Assembly (NCBI GenBank): GCA_010093705.1
Contig: MU006097.1
Location: 727,683-791,682, forward strand
Reading direction: 5' to 3'
Source of the DNA: Patellaria atrata CBS 101060
Lineage: Eukaryota > Ascomycota > Dothideomycetes > Patellariales > Patellariaceae
Length of the DNA stretch: 64,000 nt
Every line of letters starts with the position of its first letter. The first letter of the stretch is position 1. This document shows positions 12,581-26,031 of the stretch, piece by piece. The notes beneath the pieces are model-generated. The model searched no databases. It was not told the origin of the DNA and saw only the letters and a program-made list of their open reading frames with translations. Made by a program: the position numbers and the translations under genes.

Positions 12581-12746
12581 TGTTATCGGCCCATCGGGAC
12601 GCTATTGGAGCACAGAGTGCTTTTAATGAGTGATGACAATAAAGTTGTGATGGTTGAGACGTGACGGGAAGTTTGAGTGAGGCCAAAGCTCCAATCCTAT
12701 CTAAAACTACACTCATTTGAACATCACTCATAATCCTACAACAACA

Positions 12747-14207
12747 ATGACTGAATTTAGATCTAATGATGCTGCCATCGCCGAGCTCATAACATCTTAC
12801 AATGAGTTGAACTTTGATAGTATCGATGAGCTTTCCGAAGAACCGAGTCCATTGGATTTTATGCGCTATGTAGCTCGAAACCGACCATTCGTAGTACGAG
12901 ATGGTGCAGCTACTTGGACAGCTCGAAAGAAATGGAACAAAACATATCTAAAATCTGCCATGGGTGATTCCGATGTCAATGTAGCTATAACACCCTTCGG
13001 GTAGGTAATCATTCATTTCTTGTTCTTCAGTTCCGTATAAGAAAGAGTGTGGACTAGTTTGACCGCACTGAGTCTCTATCCCCTAATTGTAATCATTCAG
13101 TGATATACCAATTTGAAATTTATAGTCAATTCTATCGATTGTGTCAATTCATTTAATATAGTTTTAATATTCACTGTCTAAAAGAAACGCCGACTCCCCC
13201 TTAGAATTAGACTCCGGTGAACTGGTATTCGTTAAACCGTACGAAAGGGACGAACCCTTCAGTAGCTTTATCGACTATGTCAGTACGCAAGAGAAGGCGA
13301 ATCAGAACGGGGACCGGCGCCATCCAGACCACGATCCAGATATTGAGCTTGCCAATGTAAAATACGCTCAAACGCGTCCGTCAATCCATTCGACCCATTA
13401 TCCCCCCCCCTCTCCCCTCCCCTCTGACGAAGCCAGAAAACGATAATCTCCGCAACGAGTACTCAGCCCTCTTCTCCGACGTTCCCAAAGACATCCCCTT
13501 CGCACGCATCGCATTAGAAAGAAGTCCGGAAGCAATAAACTTCTGGTTAGGTAAGCGGCTTTACTCCTATTACACCCCTTACCCCCTTTTATCTCCCCTT
13601 CAAGCACGTTCTCACCACGGCAGGAAACTCCCTCACCACAACCGCCCTCCACAAAGACAACTACGAAAACATCTACGTCCAAATCCTCGGCGCAAAACAC
13701 TTCCTCCTCCTCCCTCCCACCACCTACCCCTGCATAAACGAGCAACCACTCCCCTCCTACACCTACAAATCCCACCCGCCTCCCTCCATACCCCCTACTT
13801 CCTCACTAATTCCCGCCGTCCTGCCCTCACCCCTCCTTCTAATACCCACCCCCGACGATCCCCCGTCCTCCGTCCCCTTCCCCACCTACGATCCCTCAAC
13901 CCCCTCCATTAGACCGACGCAGTTTTCGCACCTCTGCAAACCTCTACACGTGACCCTCGAGGCGGGCGACATGCTCTACCTCCCCGCGCTCTGGTTCCAC
14001 CGGGTCTCGCAATCCGGGAGCGAAGAGGGTGTTTCCGTCGCCGTGAACTACTGGTACGACATGGACTTCACCGGCGCCTTCTACACCGCGTCTTCGTTCA
14101 TTCGGACGGTGGGTCTAGCTGCTACCGAGACCGAGGAGGCGGTGGGGAAAATGGGAGAGAGGAAGAGTCAACTTCGTGAGACGGCAGAGGGGGAATTGGA
14201 GAATTGA
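12747..14207 (+). CDS. JmjC-domain hydroxylase, JMJD7-like
   Basis: Fe(II)/2-oxoglutarate oxygenase with a cupin fold. Exons are 12747..13000, 13185..13375, 13437..13550, 13624..14207, giving 380 residues. The third exon opens with an acceptor at GCCAG that restores YAQTQNDNL, a stretch expected in this family. Iron ligands are visible: His196 and Asp198 in ALHKDNYEN, and His312 in LPALWFHRV. The body ends VAVNYWYDMDF, typical of JMJD7. A proline-rich loop of about 50 residues lies between the two halves of the iron site. Animal JMJD7 hydroxylates a lysine on DRG GTPases; the fungal substrate is inference. The first in-frame ATG (CAACAATGA) was chosen. The second intron is C/T-rich and has a weaker donor (GTCCGT). 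Confidence 0.85.
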
Positions 14208-14408
14208 TTTCAAGGAGGAATGTAAGGATCAGGATCTCTATTAAGAGAAATTGGAGATGTAGAATTACGTACGTAGGGGGTATCTGACTCAACACCACAC
14301 ATGGAATCAAACCCACCCAATACCCATAACCCATAACCTGTAACCTGGTAACACCAACCAAACTCATCCATCTATATGTCCTTAAAACCTGTAACAGCCT
14401 CAGTCCCT

Positions 14409-16364
14409 CTATCCCCTTCTAACCTTAACCTTAACTCCCACACCCCTCACACTTGCCCAAACACTCTCACCTACTTTAACCGGCAACTTCCGCCCTTTCA
14501 GTCTCTGATCGATAAGCCACAATCCCACGACAAACTCCTCCCTCGTCAATCTCCCGATGCGTCGTTGGTCAACAAGGTTCCACACCTCCTCTAGCACGTG
14601 GTGTGGTAACCGACTTCGACACCATATATCCCTGACCACGAGATTGAGCACGTCGTTTTGCGCTCCTTCGATCATTTTCCGGTGGGTATGTGATCCTGGG
14701 GCATCGCCGTTCGTAGCGGGAACGTAGATATGTAGACCTCGGTTCGCCGCCCAGACGCCTTCATACCGCTTCCGCTCGCGCTCAGTGATGGCGTCCCGCC
14801 ACCGCTTCCTATCGCCTTCGTGATGCTTATTTGGATGTTTGCGGACGATATATCCATGCTTGTGTTTGTGTTTCCTGCGATCTATATCGTCCCCGCTCGA
14901 ACTATGCTCTTTCCTCAAGGTCTGCCTCAATCCTTGTCTCGGTTTCACGGGGCTAGGGGTACGCGAACGGAACGAAAAGTGATGATGATGTTCTTTGTGG
15001 TGGTTACGACTGCGGCTGTGCCTGGCTGGTAAGGGAGGTGGAGACTTTGCGGGAGACGGAAGACGGGATGTAGCTACTGAGGAGGCCACAATAGCGTTGG
15101 CCAGAGAGTCGCCAGTCATGTGTGGCTGGATCTGGCGTAGTGATTGTCGTTGGTAAGGGCTGGACGTAGATCCGGCCCGAGACATCTCGGCTGGTCTAGC
15201 AACATGGTTTGAAGGGGATGGTTTCAGAGTTGGAGGTTGGGAGCGAAGCCTCGGTTTGGCCTGTTGTGTTGTGGTTGTATCCGAACGCGCTAATTTACGG
15301 CGTCCTCGACGAGGGGGTGGTACAGCCGGTTTTAACTTCTCCGGAGAATTTGTTTCTGGAGCAGAGACGTAAGCTGACGGAGAATCATCATCAGAATCGG
15401 CGTTAGCCGGTTCAATGGAATGCGTAACAAGAGATGGTGGTGCCTGCCCAATTGACTTCTGTCGGACGGTTGGGAGTATGTTTTCGGGTTTTGGCTTTGG
15501 TTGGGGTTTGGAAAGGGCGTCGAGCTGGAAGGGTGCGGGTAGGGGCACAGGTGTAACTGCCACTGGAAGGGAAAATATGTATTGGGGCTTGGGAGTCTTG
15601 ATAGGAGGCGGGACGCTTTTGTTCGTTTGTATAGGCTCTGTTCCTGTTTTCATACCTTTGGCGAGGGAGTTTTTCTCGAAGAGTCGGACTGGAGATGTGG
15701 TTGGAGATGTGGCCGTAGCATCGGTTGTTTGTAAAGCGTCTGTACCATCATATTTTCCATTCTGACTGTGACTAGATTGGACGGTAGATCTTAATTCTCG
15801 GTTATCCCGACTCAATGCTTCCAACTTCGCCTTTAAGTTACCCACTGTTCCCGAGGATGGTAAAACGTCAACGGCCGCTTCAAGGGGTGGACTGGATGCA
15901 GATTGAGGACTTAGTCTTAGGTTTGAGACTGGTGTGTGTCTAGAGGCAGCTAGAGCAGCCGCAATATTAGAGGGAGACCTGGAGCGACCGTTGCCATTGC
16001 CTGAAGGTACGCCTAGTGTAGATTCCGAAGAATGAGATACCCGTACAGGCGAAGATGTATAGCTGCAAATACTGCTTCCTCCAGTATTATTCCGGCGAAC
16101 CACCCCTGATCCGTGTACAAGTGACGTTGTGCTTGAGGTGCTAACAGGGCTTCCTATCACTCCGGTCATGTTTGCCCTTCCGGCCTTTGACGCTGCAGCT
16201 AATGCACCTTGATTGGCCGAATGTGTATTTACGTTGGGTTTCGACTTGACCGGAGGTTTACTAAAGGCGGAGGAAGCTCCTTGAAGAGCCGCATTGTGTT
16301 CTCGCGCATTAGGCTGAGAGGGACTGGAAAAGGTAGATGTCCTGGGAGTAGTTGTACTGCTCAT
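14409..16364 (-). CDS. irs4: EH-domain protein, IRS4/TAX4 family
   Basis: Single-exon gene of 651 residues. The first 500 residues are Ser/Pro/Lys-rich and probably disordered, including an SH3-ligand-like PPPRRGRRK stretch. The C-terminal 110 residues form one EH domain (KRWRDAITERERKRYEGVWA to IWCRSRLPHHVLEEVWNLVD and FVVGLWLIDQRLKGRKLP). In yeast, Irs4 and Tax4 regulate PI(4,5)P2 levels by activating the phosphatase Inp51, and affect rDNA silencing and autophagy. The family is identified by the C-terminal EH domain position. A short coiled coil may lie at SSGTVGNLKAKLEALSRDNR. Two His-rich runs lie before the EH domain. Confidence 0.85.
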   Translation of the reverse strand: MSSTTTPRTSTFSSPSQPNAREHNAALQGASSAFSKPPVKSKPNVNTHSANQGALAAASKAGRANMTGVIGSPVSTSSTTSLVHGSGVVRRNNTGGSSICSYTSSPVRVSHSSESTLGVPSGNGNGRSRSPSNIAAALAASRHTPVSNLRLSPQSASSPPLEAAVDVLPSSGTVGNLKAKLEALSRDNRELRSTVQSSHSQNGKYDGTDALQTTDATATSPTTSPVRLFEKNSLAKGMKTGTEPIQTNKSVPPPIKTPKPQYIFSLPVAVTPVPLPAPFQLDALSKPQPKPKPENILPTVRQKSIGQAPPSLVTHSIEPANADSDDDSPSAYVSAPETNSPEKLKPAVPPPRRGRRKLARSDTTTTQQAKPRLRSQPPTLKPSPSNHVARPAEMSRAGSTSSPYQRQSLRQIQPHMTGDSLANAIVASSVATSRLPSPAKSPPPLPARHSRSRNHHKEHHHHFSFRSRTPSPVKPRQGLRQTLRKEHSSSGDDIDRRKHKHKHGYIVRKHPNKHHEGDRKRWRDAITERERKRYEGVWAANRGLHIYVPATNGDAPGSHTHRKMIEGAQNDVLNLVVRDIWCRSRLPHHVLEEVWNLVDQRRIGRLTREEFVVGLWLIDQRLKGRKLPVKVGESVWASVRGVGVKVKVRRG

Positions 16365-17044
16365 CGAACCATTTGGCTGATCCCTTCTGCTTCGGTGCGT
16401 CTAAACGAGCGTGGATGGTCAACAAGTGCATCTGAAAGCGAAAGTTTGACGTTGCGGATGGAATACGTATCGAAATAATATATACTAAGAAAGATGGAGA
16501 CTTCAAGCAAGTATGGACGAGATCAAGGTTGAGGCTGATACACCAAACACGGAAGTTGGACGCGGCGGAGTCGCTGGGAATGCGGGAACGCGGGAAAGGG
16601 GAACGAGTCACGTGCAACTTATATTAAGGAAATATATCCACAAGTACCACAACGACAAAGGGGTAAACAGTTAGATGATAGAGTTCAGCTTAAGAAATCG
16701 TTCTAGGGCTGTTCTAGAATCCTATAAAGTGATCTACATCGATTTTCTATCTGGCCGGCCACTCCCCAGTGGGAGTATTACATTCTATTCCTTTCCAATT
16801 CTTTGATGAGACCCAAGGCCCTTACACCCTTTGAATGCAAGCGCAGAAATATTATCTCACCAACCAGAGGGAAAAAACAAAAGAGAGACCCGATAGGGTA
16901 AGCGTAGATACAAGAAGCATAGGTAACGCCGGGACATGCTCTGCAATTGGAACGCCAGGGGTGTCGCTACTTCACGATGAAGCCGCCAAGATGAAAGGAA
17001 GATTAAGAGCTGTAAAGTGGGGAGATAAAGTAGGTAGACGAATA
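16365..17044. other. Intergenic between FMP27 3' end and IRS4 start
   Basis: This 680-bp stretch contains the IRS4 promoter and the FMP27 3' end, both on the minus strand. It has short open frames only, and none has recognisable homology or coding-like composition. Confidence 0.45.
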
Positions 17045-20000
17045 TTAGGTTCGTGGTAGTGATTGGAGGAATTTCTTCCCGAGTAGCAGCTTACTCTTAC
17101 GACGTGCGCTTCTAGGGTGATCAATTAGAACTTGATTTTTGCACAACTTGACGGTGAATAGAAACTTACAACTCTTCTGGCTCATCTGTCGGGGTAGTTG
17201 ATCGATTATTCGACTTATGACTGAGGCCAGTAAGATGCCTACTCAAGGACGTACGCATACCCGGATTCCCGTGCTAGAACAAAATTAGCATTAACGTTTC
17301 CCTTCAATTTCGCGGACCACTTACCCCGTCCTCGTCCTGAGGGTGCATAGCAGGAAGTATGGAAGACCCTTCGGAGCCCCCCAGATGCGGCGAACCACCC
17401 CAAGAAGTAGCATTTCCAGAATGAGTACTCGAAGTTTGGGAACCGGTCCGACTTATGACACTCCCACGTCCAGAGGCGAAAGATCGGCGTGGTTGTTCAG
17501 TATCGAGCCCATCTATTGGGCTGGCTTCAAACGTGCTGCTAGTCTCGCTGGCGGTATTCGAGGTATCGTTACTGGTGTGTAATAGAGTTGAAGAGTTCGC
17601 AATTTCTCTCAAGCGACTTTGTTGCTGTCTGGTCGGGCGATGCTGTGAGAATTTATTTCCAATAATCGCCCCGGTGTGGGAGATTAAAGCTTTGATAACG
17701 TCTTTTTTGAGCTGAAGGGCAAGGTCCAGATTTGACCAGGTCTTATTTCGGTATTCCAACGTCGGCATGCGGAAAACCAGGTCGTGCACATCTTCTACGT
17801 TGCGTTGACCCTTACCTTTATAGCTTAAACACAAAACCATGGTGGGAATCTTAACATAGGCAAGTGTCATATAATTGGATGCCCTTGTCATCATCTGAGT
17901 TAAGTCATCTGACCGTACAGTATTCTCTTTCTCTTTGCGATCTTTACTGGCGGGACGATTCAAGCCAAAACGTTTCGGCTTTTCTGTATCGGAAGACTTA
18001 CTCGAACTTAATACCGAATTGGAGCGCATACTGGGTGGTTTACTTGCAGGCTTAAGACTTGAGGAATCAGCACCAACAAGACCAGAGCGCGAGGAGTGGG
18101 AGATTTCTGAATCCGCCCTGTGAGGCTGCCCAGCAAACAACCTGAAGTGAGATTCACCGCGTCCGACACGGGAGCCTAATCTGTTCTTTGACGGAGAAAT
18201 TTTGGATCTGCTTGCAGGAAGATTCAGCGTAGGTTGGAGACGTAGTTCGAGTGATGCATGAGAACTGTCGGTACTGTTCCAGTTTGAGTTGGTGCTTGAA
18301 AGTTGACTATTTGTCAACGCAGAGTCCTCTTCGTCTTCTTCCTCCTGCGCCGGAAGCATATGCCTGATCATGAAGGGGGAGAATGTTCCGCCCTCGAATG
18401 CGTTAGAACTAATTCCGGGGAAAATGTACTCGAAAAGCTTCTTGCCAACTTCACGCTCAAGTTGTATTTTCAGGGGAAAAAGGTTGACTTCGAAATGTTC
18501 CAGGACAGGTATGCCACCAATGGCTTCTAGCATGTACCAGTGCACTTTCAGCATCTTCGCGTCCCTGCTTTCATGATATGGCATGCTACCATCAAAGTAA
18601 GGCGTAATCATCTCAGGATAAGTTGCGTTCGGAAGCAAGTTCAGCCCGTGGATACGGTCGATCTCCACAGAGTTGAAATTTGAACCGTCGTTGTTGTCAG
18701 TGCGGTCATAAAGAGCATTCTTCAGTTGGAGTTCAACCAAAGACTCGTTTCCCTCACGAACTAAATGCCATACGATTTCTTGAGCACCAATATTCCATCG
18801 CAATAAACCGTTTGATTGGGCACTCTGGCCTCTGTCTTCAATTTTGCGCTGAGAGGTAGTAATAGCTTTCATCATGAAGAAAAGCTCGTCTTCGCAAGTC
18901 GCCAATTCTCGTTCCATTACTACTCGATCTTTCCATCCTTGCCGGTCAAGGTATCTCTCATTGACTTGGAAATGCATTTTTATCTCCTCTAATTGACGGA
19001 TTCTTTCCTGGAGCGTAATAACCAACTCAGGGGCACCTGTTAGATCGCTAAAGTCAGACGCTAACATAATCTTCTCTAAACGCTCGCTTCGGGTTTTCTC
19101 GAGAGGCTCATTGTATAAGAGGAGATCTAAGACGATGATGTACATCGCAAAGTATTGCGTCGAATCACAGATCGCCCGAACATGGGGAAAGTCAACCCAT
19201 AAATGATCAATACGATTCTCGGCATTGTCGGGACAAGACGCGTGTCCTGAGTTGGTGTTCGTAACGTCGTCGTTATATTTCAGGCGGAGGGTGTTATACT
19301 TGTCATATCTTAGACTTGCTGATGTCCTACGGACGACTCTGGAGAAACCATATGGATTAGTATCAAAAATGTACATCACTTCCATCGGTACCCAAGGCGG
19401 CCATAGAGATCCAGCCGGGGTGCCCCAACGATTGCCTGTGTACATGTGGAGATATTCTGTTGAGAACGTTTTTGTACTTGTAACGAAGATTTGGAGGCTA
19501 TCCATCGTAGCAGAAAATCTCCGTTGCACAAGGCCACTAACATCGTCGGTTACTCGGTCTTTGTCCATGATCTGAACTACCTTGAGTTGTATTCCTTTGG
19601 CGGTTACTAACACGGCAGATTTCGTATTCTTTTCGCTTTGTAATTGAATTTGAGGTCCTATTAAACGCACATGGTATGTATTCTGCGGCGTAAATTCTTG
19701 CGAGATGTCCTTTCCAATATCCGCCGGGGAAGGTTTATCACCTTCCACGTCCTCTGGGTCATCTGCATTAACGAACTTCTTACCGTCATCGAGTAGCTGC
19801 TGAACTCGGTCCTGAACGTTGAGCTTGTCGTCGCCATTGGCGCAAGTTGGGCTTATCGTCTGAGAGACAGGTTGTGAATCAGGTGCTGGTGGACCGTGTT
19901 TAGCTTTGTTCTGTTCTTCAACGATGTCTAAGATGAACTTGACGGCTCTTCGTGACATGTAATAAACGAAACCCCTGCGTTGACTGACTTGGTGGATGTA

Positions 20001-23000
20001 TCGCAGAATGATATTGCGAAGAGGATTGTTCCACTTCAACTGTGCGTTATGGACGATGAAGCGATTGTTGAAGTCGTCTATGTAATCTTGTAGCGGCGCG
20101 GAGTCCATTCCGCTTATATCTTGGTCAGTGGGATCATACTCCTCTTTTGCCTCAAAAAACATATCTTCTTCAGCATCTATTTCAGGTACAGCTCTACCAT
20201 TGCCAGATTCAAGTCTATCCTTGAGGGTCTGCAACATATTTTGTAGAAAAGCTTTCTTCTTGTGAAGTGTACTATTATGACTCTCAAGTAGATCGGCATG
20301 CTCTCTTTTTTTTGGATCTTCTTGTGATTCTCGAATCATTTGCAATTCCAACTCACCTAGAGTGGTTCGGTTATGCGACATCTGTTCTTCGATCTTTGAT
20401 AGACGTTCTTTAACAAGCCCAATCTGGACCCGACGTGGGTCATTCCTAGCAGACATTACGCAGTAATGGGTAGGTTCATTTCCGAAAGGACTCGAACGAT
20501 TAGGGTCACCGTGTGTAATATCCTGATGATCAGTCTGACGGAAGTAGGTAAACCTTGGAGAGTAAGCAAGAGGAAGGATTTGGGTCTCTGGGTTGGATTC
20601 TGCAGGAAGGATCCAGTCAAGTTCCACGAAATCATCCATATCTACCCAGGAAAAATCGTTATCAGGGATGGTGAACCGAGAGAGGTCGGCCGCGGGAGCT
20701 GGTTGCTGGTAAAACGCGATCGTATCATCTGTTTCGACATCAAGGTCAGCGGGATTGGTCCCCGCAATGCTCGCGGAGACAGCTCTGATATCTGCTGAAA
20801 TGAAGTCGACCTGAGCTTGATTGATACGCATGCCAGTTGCTCGGCTTTCCTTGTCAGACCCTTGATTCATAGTTTTGAATTCCTCGCGGCGTTGATGTAG
20901 GTCGAATATGAAGCTGTCCAAACGTATTTTTAAGCCAGTTGCAGAAACAGTACTCTGACTATACTCCTCGGGGTCTTTGTGTTTATAGATGTGACTCATG
21001 AACAGGGGCGAAAGCAAAATATTGTATTTGATGGTTGCGAGGTGTCTTCCGAATTTCTTGCTAGATTTTTCTACACCTGGAAAGAGTTTGCCTTGACGTA
21101 TCGGAAGAGCCATTGCCCCTGAGAACATTGACCACCAGCTGAAGAAGTGGCTAAAAAAACGCGGCGTGAGATGGACGCTATTGTAATTTGACGACTCTCG
21201 TACAACCGGTGACGACCAGTCTTTGTCCACTGGGGCTGCGATGGCAACTGACATGTGAATATGGTGGCTCCTAAATCCTCTAAATGCATCATAGCCCTAA
21301 AGTGGAAATTAGTAAAATAACGAGATATAATGAAGGATTTAGTTTTGCCGTACCTTTCCATCGGTACATTCAGCGTGGCGAGGGTTTTTGAGTACTACGT
21401 TGTAATGAGGTGTAAAATCGAAAGAACGTCCGCCATTATCCAGGTTTCGCTCAAAAACAAGTCCAGCGAGCCACTGTACTTTTCCAGAAAGCTTCATGAT
21501 GGTTTTCAGGAATGTCGCACCTGATCTGAAACTGGATGTGCTTGATGAACTATGAAAGTCTGAGCTCTCTGTGTCATATGAATGCCGCGCGTAATGGGTC
21601 AAGTCAGGAATCGCTAAGATATATGATCCGCTGTTAACAGTCATAAATTTCCTTGGATCATCCTCCTGGGCAATGTTCCAGCGGACATCGTTGCGCCAAC
21701 ACATTACAAATCCAGCACCTTGTCCAGTTACCATGTAAGGGTCCCGTGAACCTATAATAAACTTAGGTACTAATCAAAGGAGAAAAGAAGCATGGTAGAT
21801 TACCTTTCAGTATCAGATGTACATCACCATCCCCTTTCCAAGCGACATTGATTTTGGAATGGAAAGTTAGTCTGATCTTATCCCAGAAACCAACACGTTC
21901 CGACGGATCAATTGCGGGTTTCGTGAATGCTTCGATGACTTGCATCATATCCTGGATAGCCGGTTGGTAGGAAGTACCCCATGTTATCCTTGTGGGATAG
22001 CTGGTGTTGATTTCGACTTTCATGTCGGAGTATGTCTTCACAGGAGAAACGGTGCGGCTGACAGTAACCTGAAGACCAGCACTCTTTTGACCTGATTCAT
22101 CTAATCCAGGTGGTACTACAACGATCTGAGCATGGCGCATTGACTCAGTATTACGATATTCTTCGGCAATAACGAAGTCGGTCTTCAAAGATAAACTTGG
22201 TGATCTTGGATGTTGGCCTGGACGAATAGCTGGTACGTGTATCAAAGGTAGCGGATAGTCTCGTAAGGTAATCCGACACTCGCCCATACTGATTTGAATG
22301 TTCATCGGGACGAGAAGGGAGTATTGTGTGTCATGCGGAATGCCCTTTCCGACACGATGAAGGTACTTACTATACTCGGATAATGGGAATGAAGGTTTGT
22401 CAATCAGAATATTGACATCGCTAACTACGACGGCCACGAGAGCTGGACGTTGTGGAACCGCTAGGATGTTCTCATTGTGCTCAACGTCATCAGGGAGTTC
22501 ATCAATACCCCAGAAAATAGAACGAATGTCCTTCATCGCCCGATTCTGAGATTTCAATCCATGGTCAATTCGCTTCTTCCAACTCTGCGCATTAAGTTGT
22601 TGAAGCTTGTCCCAGGCTTGCTGAACAGTCCGCTTTGCACTAGTTCCAAGGCCACAGATACCCTCAACGTCGTAACGCATCTTTCGACCTCTACTTCTAC
22701 TAGGACGGGACCTTGTTGTACTACACGAGTCCGAACTTTGACTCCGTCGTTTTGAGACCTCCGGGTTTCTGCCTCGATTACGATCTCGTACGTTGTTGGT
22801 TGACTTCGCACGGAAACGAGAGGAACCCCGTCCCCTCTCATATTCTCTCATTTTCCTAACTTTCAATTTGAACATCTCTTCCCTTGCTATCCTCTGCTTT
22901 TGTTCGAGGAGGCCAAGACGGTATATGGCACCGAGCTTCCATTCGAAAGAGCCATCTTCGATTTCGAAGAGCAGTGCGTGAGTGCGTACCGAAATTTTTG

Positions 23001-26000
23001 GCACCCGCTTCGGGCCCTCGGACTTTTTCTCGAGAATATCCACATCAGTCTCCGTTCTGAATCTGTGATGCAACTGTTCAATTGTTTTTGCTGTGTTGAC
23101 CAGATTGTCAATGATCGTGTGAACAACAAGCTGATGTGGAACTCCAATACGAATCGCGTCGGCGGCCAAATCCATGGAGTTATCTTCTACAAAGCTCAAC
23201 CCCTGCTTGCGGCGGGATTGACGGAAGTCAAGCCTTGGTCCCTTAAGGGTTACCAAACGGCTCCAGAACCGTTTTAATCTTGGAGTTTCTGCGTACAACC
23301 TCATGAGCTGTGCTCTGGCAAATGGAGCGCTCCACCTGTGCTGCCCGGCCTCTAGACCATGAATATGAACCATAACGGGAGGGCCGGAGGGCATTGTAGC
23401 TTTGATTTGAACAAACCCAGCTTTAAAGTCGTACGAAGTCAGTTCCCGTTTAAGCAATATCTCTCTGCCAGGGCCAACTTCACTTGAATTCGGTAAGAAG
23501 AACTGACTAGTACTTCGCGAGGAAGACTCGCTCGAGCTTGGTGACCCTGGCGGTCGCTGAAAAGTCTTCCGTAATACCATAGTCGCGACTCCAATAGCGA
23601 AGTGGCGATACAATGAGTAATGGAAGAAAACTTCTTTCGCATAAGAGTTGATATGAAAAACCGGGCCCTGCTTGTCCGTTGAGGTTGAAAAAGCAACTTC
23701 AAATCTAGGAAGAGATACGAATGATTCAGGCTCGAAGTTGTCTGCAGACTCAATGACAAAACCTTCTAAACCCTGAGTGTGTATTGCTAGCCGTCTTCCA
23801 TCACTCACACTACCCGGGATCCTTCGCGGTGACGTCGGGGATTTGGAACCGATGAAGGCATCGTCCCGCTGGATGGATCTACTAACCCTTCGTCGTGATA
23901 CAGGCGTCATAGTTACGTCGTTTTTGTCAGCTTTATATTCCGCATCCCATGACTCCAGATGTAGTTGACATCCTCGAGCGTGTGGAGATACAGCAAAATC
24001 GATTCCTGCGACGTCAACATTGAAATCTGAACCCTGTAAATGAACATGCAAAAGCCAAGCAGGCAATTTCCTAAGAAAGTTGACTTTCAGTCTATCGGCC
24101 TGGGCGAGCTTCGCCTTCGGGGTATCTCTTCGTAATTGTGCTACGATTAGTCGAACACCTTCGCTGATCTCTGGTCGAACTAAGTAAAGAGAGAAGGTTT
24201 GGAGATTGGCACTGGCGTAAACAGCTACATCTGGAGATGCAGTAATCTCAAGTTTAACTTCAAGACTATCAGTAAGGAGGAGGTTGTGCTTCTCTCTCGC
24301 ATCTGTCTGGTAATATAGTTGATGAGAGAGAACCCGAAGGTTGGACACTAAAGAGTAATGTAGCTCTTCTCCCGCCGAGTGTGATGATTCGACATCAAGA
24401 GATATTGAAGACATTGCAGATATTAGAAGGTCATATTGGCCATCGTCCCGTTTGTTGGGGTCCATACATGGTAACGATACTCGAATAACAGGTTCATGGA
24501 TCGAAATTTTGATGCTAGCCTTTGGGAGTAACCGTGAAATTAGTTTCCGCTTGCTACGCGTCGTGCTCACAGGTCGATCCTGGTGACTTTGTAAAAGTGC
24601 TAAAACGAGAGGCAAATGGCCTGGATCTAGGTCAAGTGATGGGGAGGTTACCACTAGATTAGCAAAGAGAATATTCGCGTTTCTCTCTGCTACATTTTTG
24701 CCATCCGAAAACTGAATGGTCTTGGACGGTAAAGTCGTCTTCATAGTTGTAGTCGCCATAGGTATGTATAGCAATCGTTCTGGATGGTCTTGGCCATCAT
24801 CGATCCCGACCGAAATTGCAATAGCTGCAATTAACGCTTGATGGGCAATATCATCTCGAGAGAAATACATAACGTGTGCGGGACTTTGAGGATCTAAGCG
24901 AAGAAGGTCCATTCCGAGTTCCTTCATAGCAATGTTTAAGTATACGGGATCTGCTGTCTCCATAGCGCCAATACGCTTGGTAAGGCCAAAGAAACTGACG
25001 GCAAATTGTATTTCTTGTATACCTCGCAATATAGAGCTAACGAATTCCCTGGAATCGGACACCGTTTGTACAATATTTTCCTCCCGGCTGCCTGGTCTAT
25101 CCAGCTCCCCTACAACATCAGCGAAAGAAATTCCTCCAGTACTTGATTCCGGTCCTCGTCTGCCATAAATTGCTCGGCGCTGCTTGATCTGTTCCATGCA
25201 AAGGTGGATGTCATCATATGGAATGCTGAGTCGGCCAAGTTTGAGTGCTATGGAAGCATCTCGAAGACCTTCCAAATCCGTATATAACAGGCCATGCACA
25301 TTGAGGGTACAGTGGTCCAAGATTTCGGTCGAGTCATTCCCTTCTGGTGTAAAAAGAATACTTCGTACAGTGAAAATCCATTCCGCTGGTCTTTGCTCGG
25401 ATTTGGAGCGCCTATGCTGAAATAAACGACTGCGGTCCACTGTCTTTCGTCGCGTATCTACGGCCATAGTAAAATTAACTACCTGAACTGATCCTACCTC
25501 AGAAATAACGAAAGTCGAATTCGTAGAGACCAAATCGATAAGACGTATCCATTGTATCTTTCGGTGTAGCCTCTTGATCTTTTCCTTGACTTCCGTCAGC
25601 TGTTTCCAGGTTTTACTACGAGGAATATCCTCAGGCTCGTCACTATCTTTGTGTTCATCTTCAACAGGTCCTTTCTTATCTCTTAGTACAGATTGGTGCT
25701 CAGGAGAGCCATTTGCCCAGTTATGCCAATGCGGCTTCTTATCCGTTTTGCGAGCCAGCGCCTTCAAGTCAACTGTGACCTTCAGCTCTGTCAAGACAAT
25801 GCTAACCCATGTTGGCTGCGCGAACGTCGGTCGATGTAAACTAAGCCCAATTCCACGAATATCAATCCTAAAACCATCTTTGGGAGTATACGATATGCGC
25901 CGGAAGCCTTGTATTCCAACTCTTTGAATAGAGATCCCAGTGATTATTCGTATTAAAGCGAAAACGACGAAGGAGGAGAGGTACAGTAGGATGACCACAC

Positions 26001-26031
26001 CAGCTATGAAAGAAGGGCTGGGAATAGCCAT
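17045..26031 (-). CDS. fmp27: FMP27/Hob (BLTP2-type) bridge-like lipid transfer protein
   Basis: Giant protein of about 2,922 residues in five exons (minus strand): 26031..21804, 21751..21354, 21296..17325, 17273..17170, 17111..17045. An N-terminal membrane anchor (FIAGVVILLYLSSFVVFALI) precedes a very long beta-rich body. Two family signatures are visible: VGFWDKIRLTFHSK (GFWDK region, about residue 1380) and AGSLWPPWVPMEV (WPPW region, about residue 2175). Members form a hydrophobic groove that carries lipids at ER-plasma membrane contacts, so this is probably an ER-anchored tube. The Ser-rich tail from about residue 2450 is likely disordered. The start is the ATG before AIPSPSF; a longer open frame upstream has no ATG. 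The last two short exons use strong GTAAGT donors. If the final intron is not removed, the protein ends 22 residues earlier, at 17166. Confidence 0.9.

Noticed and set aside
13398-13775. 125-codon minus-strand frame opposite the JmjC gene
   Set aside because: It is the G-rich shadow of a C-rich coding exon and intron, without domain features.
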